Shown here: piece after piece, positions 60,251 through 64,000 of the stretch
Layout: every line of letters begins with the position of its first letter
Position numbering within the stretch: position 1 is the first letter of the stretch
Assembly: GCF_001187435.1 (NCBI RefSeq)
Contig: NZ_LFXA01000009.1
Location: 310,001 to 374,000 of the forward strand
Source of the DNA: Streptomyces caatingaensis
Lineage (GTDB): Bacteria; Actinomycetota; Actinomycetes; Streptomycetales; Streptomycetaceae
Direction of reading: 5' to 3'
Length of the DNA: 64,000 bases
Translations under genes and position numbers: made by a program
Notes under the pieces: generated by a model
Seen by the model: only the letters and a program-made list of their open reading frames with translations
The model's database searches: none
What the model was told of the DNA's origin: nothing

Positions 60251-60367
60251 GGTCCGCCCCGTGCGGGCCCGCCCCGGGTATGGCTAAGCCCCCGGGTATG
60301 GCTAAGCACCGTCTCCCCGTGCATGATCGGTTCGTCCGGAGCGCAGCGTCGGGAGGATGGGGCGATC

Positions 60368-61180
60368 GTGAGCGAGCAGCAGCAGGAGCAGCGGTACGGC
60401 GAGTGGGTCGCGGTCCGTACGCATGAGGGCGGGCACGTCGCCGAGCTGGTCCTCGACCGGCCGAAGGCCATGAACGCCGTCTCCACGGAGATGGGCCGCC
60501 GCATCGCGGAGGCGACCGCCGCCCTCGCCGCGGACACGACCGTGCGGGCCGTCGTCCTGACCTCCGCCCACGAGCGCGCCTTCTGCGTCGGCGCGGACCT
60601 GAAGGAGCGCAACTCCTTCACCGACGCCGACCTCGCGCGCCAGCGCCCGCACGCCCGCGCCTGCTACACGGGCGTCCTGGAACTGCCCGTCCCGGCGATC
60701 GCCGCCGTGCACGGCTTCGCGCTCGGCGGCGGGTACGAACTCGCCCTCTCCTGCGACCTGATCGTCGCGGACGACACCGCCGTCGTCGGCCTGCCCGAGG
60801 TGTCCGTCGGCGTGATCCCCGGCGGTGGCGGCACACAGTTGCTGCCGCGCCGCGTCGGGGCCGCCCGCGCCGCCGAGCTGATCTTCTGCGCGCGGCGCGT
60901 GGAGGCCGCGGAGGCACGGGAGTTGGGGCTGGTCGACCGGGTCGTCCCGGCCGGGCGGGACAGGGCGGAGGCGCTCGCCCTGGCCGCCCGGATCGCGGCG
61001 CACTCGCCCGTCGGCCTGCGCGCGGCGAAGCGCGCCCTGCGGCTGGGCCACGGCCTCGACCTGCGGGCCGGGCTGGAGGTCGAGGACGCGGCCTGGCGCT
61101 CGGTCGCGTTCTCCGCCGACCGCGCCGAGGGCGTCGCGGCGTTCAACGAGAAGCGCGCCCCCGACTGGCCCGGCCTCTGA
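60368..61180 (+). CDS. Enoyl-CoA hydratase/isomerase
   Basis: Crotonase-family enzyme of 270 aa. Oxyanion-hole segments FCVGADLKER and VHGFALGGGYELALSCD are present. The second catalytic Glu is in GLPEVSVGVIPGGGGTQLLPR; the position of the first is occupied by Tyr-Glu in GGGYELAL. Probably a hydratase in fatty acid or branched-chain catabolism. GTG 60368 is preceded by GGAGGATGGGG. The two ggtatggctaagc-like repeats at 60277-60306 lie in its leader. Confidence 0.88.
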   Translation: MSEQQQEQRYGEWVAVRTHEGGHVAELVLDRPKAMNAVSTEMGRRIAEATAALAADTTVRAVVLTSAHERAFCVGADLKERNSFTDADLARQRPHARACYTGVLELPVPAIAAVHGFALGGGYELALSCDLIVADDTAVVGLPEVSVGVIPGGGGTQLLPRRVGAARAAELIFCARRVEAAEARELGLVDRVVPAGRDRAEALALAARIAAHSPVGLRAAKRALRLGHGLDLRAGLEVEDAAWRSVAFSADRAEGVAAFNEKRAPDWPGL

Positions 61181-61272
61181 CGGCGCCTCCGGCTCGGCCA
61201 GCGGAAAGCGCGCGGCGTTCCTACGCTGGAGGTGCGAGGGCCGCCGCGCACGGCGGGGAATGTGAGGCTCGG

Positions 61273-62427
61273 GTGGTGGACGACGGGGAGCACGACGACC
61301 GCCTCTCCGCGGTGGTGGCGCTGGCCCAGGCGATGGCGGCCGAGCCGGATCTGCTCGGCGGCGTGAGCGCCGCCGCGGAGGGGGCGCTGCGCGCCCTGCG
61401 CGGCAGCTTCGCCGCGGTCTCGGTCTGGGAGCGCGAGCGCGGCCGGCTGCGTGTCCTGGTGAACGCGGGGGAGCTGGACGAGGACGAGGAGCGGCTGCCG
61501 GCCGACGAGTCGTACCCCGTGCACAACTTCCCCGAGATCGCCGAGTTCCTGCACGAGGAGTGGGTGGGCGGCCGGCCCCACGCCTGGGTCGAGCGGGCCG
61601 ACGGGCCCGACGAGTGCGCGGCGTACGCGGCCCACCGCATCGCCGCCCTCCGGCGCCACCGCCGCGGCAGCTGCGTCATCGCGCCGATCGTCCTGCACGG
61701 GCGGGCGTGGGGCGAGCTGTACGTGGCGCGGCCGGCGGGCGCTCCCGTCTTCGACCGCAAGGACGCGGACTTCGCGACCGTCCTGGCCGCCGTCACGGCC
61801 GCGGGCATCGTCCAGACCGAGCGGCTGGAGGAGGTCCGCAGGCTCGCCTACACCGACCCGCTGACCGGGCTCGGCAACCGCCGCGCCGTCGACGCCCGGC
61901 TGGACGAGGCCATGGAGCGGCACCTCGCGGAGGGCGTGGTCGTCAGCCTCGTCGTGTGCGACCTCAACGGGCTCAAGCGCGTCAACGACACCCTCGGGCA
62001 CGCGCAGGGCGACCGGCTGCTGGAGCGCTTCGGCTCGCTGCTGTCGCTGTGCGGCGCCCGGCTGCCGGGGGCGCTGGCGGCGCGCCTGGGCGGGGACGAG
62101 TTCTGCCTGCTGACGGTGGGCCCGCCGGCGGACGAGGTGGTGCGCGCGGCCGAGGAACTCTGCCTGGCCGCCGGGCGGTTGGAGCTCGGCGAGGGCGTGG
62201 CGTGCGGCGTCGCGTCCACCGGCGATCCGATCGGCGAGGTGCGGACGGCCCGCCGGCTGTTCCGGCTCGCGGACGCGGCGCAGTACCGGGCGAAGGCGGC
62301 GGGGGCGCGCAAGCCGGTCGTCGCGGGGCGCGACGGGGGGCTCGCGGACCCGGTCGTCCGCCTCGCGGACCGCCCGCCGCGCCCGCCGGCGGCGGAACGG
62401 CGCCGCTTCCGCGGGCGGCGGGCGTAG
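61273..62427 (+). CDS. GAF-GGDEF diguanylate cyclase
   Basis: Cytoplasmic protein of 384 aa. A GAF domain (residues about 15-185) is followed by a GGDEF domain (about 190-345) with LAYTDPLTGLGNRRA and an intact active-site LGGDEF, so c-di-GMP synthesis is likely. The inhibitory RxxD site five residues before GGDEF is absent, so product inhibition should be weak. The C-terminal 40 residues are Arg/Pro-rich. A -10, TACGCT (61222-61227), precedes a 40-nt leader. c-di-GMP controls development in Streptomyces. Confidence 0.9.
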   Translation: MVDDGEHDDRLSAVVALAQAMAAEPDLLGGVSAAAEGALRALRGSFAAVSVWERERGRLRVLVNAGELDEDEERLPADESYPVHNFPEIAEFLHEEWVGGRPHAWVERADGPDECAAYAAHRIAALRRHRRGSCVIAPIVLHGRAWGELYVARPAGAPVFDRKDADFATVLAAVTAAGIVQTERLEEVRRLAYTDPLTGLGNRRAVDARLDEAMERHLAEGVVVSLVVCDLNGLKRVNDTLGHAQGDRLLERFGSLLSLCGARLPGALAARLGGDEFCLLTVGPPADEVVRAAEELCLAAGRLELGEGVACGVASTGDPIGEVRTARRLFRLADAAQYRAKAAGARKPVVAGRDGGLADPVVRLADRPPRPPAAERRRFRGRRA

Positions 62428-62487
62428 GGCGGGGCGGGCGGGGCATCTCTCCCGCCACCACGGCGTTGTACGGGACGGACTCACCTA

Positions 62488-62524
62488 GTGACAGGTGGCG
62501 ATTCAGACCCTAGGGTGCCTGAAT
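62488..62524 (+). promoter_or_regulatory. hutH promoter with palindromic operator
   Basis: GTGACA (62488-62493) and TAGGGT (62511-62516) are spaced by 17 bp. ATTCAG (62501-62506) and CTGAAT (62519-62524) form a 6-bp inverted repeat with a 12-bp spacer centred on the -10, a likely repressor site. ATG 62525 starts 8 nt after the -10. Confidence 0.6.
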
Positions 62525-64000
62525 ATGGATATGCAGATGCAGGGCGAAGTGGTGGTGGGCACGTCCGGAACGACCGCGGACGACGTAATCGCCGTGGCAC
62601 GCCACGGCGCCCGCGTCCTCGTGTCCGACGAGGCCCTCGCCGCCGTGGCCGCCTCCCGTCAGGTCATCGAGGACCTGGCCGCCAAGCCGGACCCCGTCTA
62701 CGGCGTCTCCACCGGCTTCGGCGCCCTCGCCGTCCGCCACATCAGCCCCGACCTGCGCGCCCGGCTCCAGCGCAACATCGTCCGCTCGCACGCGGCCGGC
62801 ATGGGCCCCCGCGTGGAGCGCGAGGTCGTCCGCGCCCTGATGTTCCTGCGCCTGAAGACCCTCGCCTCGGGGCACACCGGCGTCCGCCCCGTCGTCGTCG
62901 AGACGATGGCCGCCCTGCTCAACGCCGGGATCACACCCGTCGTCCACGAGTACGGCTCCCTCGGCTGCTCCGGCGACCTCGCCCCGCTCTCGCACTGCGC
63001 GCTCACGCTCATGGGCGAGGGCGAGGCGGAGGGCCCGGACGGCACCGTCCGCCCCGCCGCCGAACTGCTCGCCGCCCACCGCGTCGAGCCCGTCGAACTC
63101 CGCGAGAAGGAGGGGCTGGCGCTGCTCAACGGCACCGACGGCATGCTCGGCATGCTCGTCATGGCCTGCGCCGACCTCGCCCGGCTGATCACCTCCGCCG
63201 ACATCACCGCCGCGCTCTCCCTGGAGGCGCTGCTCGGCTCGGAGAAGGTCCTCGCCCCTGAGCTGCACGCCATCCGCCCGCACCCCGGCCAGGGGACGAG
63301 CGCCGCCAACATGCTGCGCGTCCTGGCCGGTTCGGGCCTCACCGGCCACCACCAGGACGAGGCGCCGCGCGTCCAGGACGCGTACTCGATCCGCTGCGCC
63401 CCGCAGGTCGCGGGCGCCGGGCGCGACACCCTCGCGCACGCCCGCCTGGTCGCGGACCGCGAGCTGGCCGCCGCCGTGGACAACCCCGTCGTCCTGCCCG
63501 ACGGCCGCGTCGAGTCCAACGGCAACTTCCACGGCGCGCCCGTCGCGTACGTCCTCGACTTCCTCGCCATCGCCGCCGCGGACCTCGCCTCCATCGCCGA
63601 GCGCCGCACCGACCGGCTGCTCGACCGGCACCGCTCGCACGGGCTGCCGCCGTTCCTCGCCGGCGACCCGGGCGTCGACTCCGGCCTGATGATCGCCCAG
63701 TACACGCAGGCCGCCCTGGTCAGCGAGATGAAGCGGCTGGCCGTGCCCGCCTCCGTGGACTCGATCCCGTCCTCCGCCATGCAGGAGGACCACGTCTCCA
63801 TGGGCTGGTCGGCCGCGCGCAAGCTGCGCACGGCGCTGGACGCGCTGACCCGCGTCATCGCCGTCGAACTGGTCGCCGCCACCCGGGCCGTCGAACTGCG
63901 CACCGGCCTCACGCCGTCCCCGGCCACCGCCGCCGTCCTGCGCGCGGTGCGCGCGGCGGGCGTCGAGGGCCCCGGCGAGGACCGCTTCCTCGCCCCCGAC
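62525..64000 (+). CDS. hutH: Histidine ammonia-lyase (3' end outside window)
   Basis: About 492 codons of histidase, which deaminates histidine to urocanate, run off the right edge; the family has about 510 aa, so little is missing. The electrophilic MIO group should form from Cys148-Ser149-Gly150 in GSLGCSGDLAPLSH; most relatives have Ala-Ser-Gly. Other active-site parts are VYGVSTGFG (Tyr59), NGTDGMLG and SNGNFHG. ATG 62525 is 8 nt from TAGGGT; ATG 62531 is an alternative. Confidence 0.94.
   Translation, partial: MDMQMQGEVVVGTSGTTADDVIAVARHGARVLVSDEALAAVAASRQVIEDLAAKPDPVYGVSTGFGALAVRHISPDLRARLQRNIVRSHAAGMGPRVEREVVRALMFLRLKTLASGHTGVRPVVVETMAALLNAGITPVVHEYGSLGCSGDLAPLSHCALTLMGEGEAEGPDGTVRPAAELLAAHRVEPVELREKEGLALLNGTDGMLGMLVMACADLARLITSADITAALSLEALLGSEKVLAPELHAIRPHPGQGTSAANMLRVLAGSGLTGHHQDEAPRVQDAYSIRCAPQVAGAGRDTLAHARLVADRELAAAVDNPVVLPDGRVESNGNFHGAPVAYVLDFLAIAAADLASIAERRTDRLLDRHRSHGLPPFLAGDPGVDSGLMIAQYTQAALVSEMKRLAVPASVDSIPSSAMQEDHVSMGWSAARKLRTALDALTRVIAVELVAATRAVELRTGLTPSPATAAVLRAVRAAGVEGPGEDRFLAPD

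Noticed and set aside
1..64000. CRISPR arrays, insertion sequences, rRNA and tRNA genes
   Set aside because: No regularly spaced repeats, transposase genes or structured RNA genes were found on either strand.

Overview
The window is a stretch of Streptomyces chromosome core. The evidence is very high GC with strong third-position GC bias, frequent GTG starts, ATGA/GTGA gene overlaps, many promoters that place a TAnnnT hexamer 6-8 nt before the start codon (leaderless transcripts), and a gene order that, from memory, matches the Streptomyces coelicolor SCO4877-SCO4932 region (afsQ1/afsQ2/sigQ, cya, accA2, pccB, hutH). No rRNA, tRNA, CRISPR array or insertion sequence was found.

Layout. 1-2.5 kb: gluconate uptake (gntR partial, gntK, gntP). 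2.5-4.7 kb: an FAD aromatic hydroxylase divergent from a TetR regulator, with three palindromic operators between them. 4.7-13.1 kb: a cell-surface glycopolymer locus with a divergent promoter near 8.1-8.3 kb. It holds an O-acyltransferase, a polysialyltransferase-like enzyme and a GT2 on the left arm, and a DUF6716 transferase, a CMP-nonulosonate synthetase fused to a HAD phosphatase, NeuB and a GT52-like sialyltransferase on the right arm. No NeuC epimerase is present, so Kdn, as in the teichulosonic acid of S. coelicolor, is the likeliest sugar. 13.2-14.5 kb: an M20 amidohydrolase.

14.6-26.2 kb and 31.5-46.7 kb carry a dispersed nucleoside-salvage system: BMP lipoprotein, ABC ATPase and two permeases, cdd, deoA, add, a uridine kinase-like protein, deoC with two aldehyde dehydrogenase-family genes, a phosphopentomutase/phosphomannomutase-type enzyme, and purine nucleoside phosphorylase. 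Five of its transcription units (bmp, ABC, add, deoC, PNP) have the same palindrome, CTACGCGCGTAG (degenerate at bmp), in the promoter. This is a local regulon whose repressor is not identified here. In between lie MFS/LysR, an alpha/beta hydrolase, VanZ-like protein, afsQ2-afsQ1/sigQ with a lipoprotein gene, and small secreted proteins.

39.6-43.6 kb is an accessory island with lower GC: DUF6879 family, an XRE/DUF5753 regulator with its own operator, short orphan proteins, a truncated DUF1453-like remnant and two genes broken by single-base frameshifts (one DUF397-like). 46.8-64 kb returns to core metabolism: GGCT-like protein, LpdA-type flavoprotein, DeoR, TetR, acyl-CoA carboxylase subunits (accA2, epsilon, pccB), Maf, a class B penicillin-binding protein, birA, a class III adenylate cyclase, enoyl-CoA hydratase, a GAF-GGDEF cyclase and the start of hutH, which runs off the right edge.
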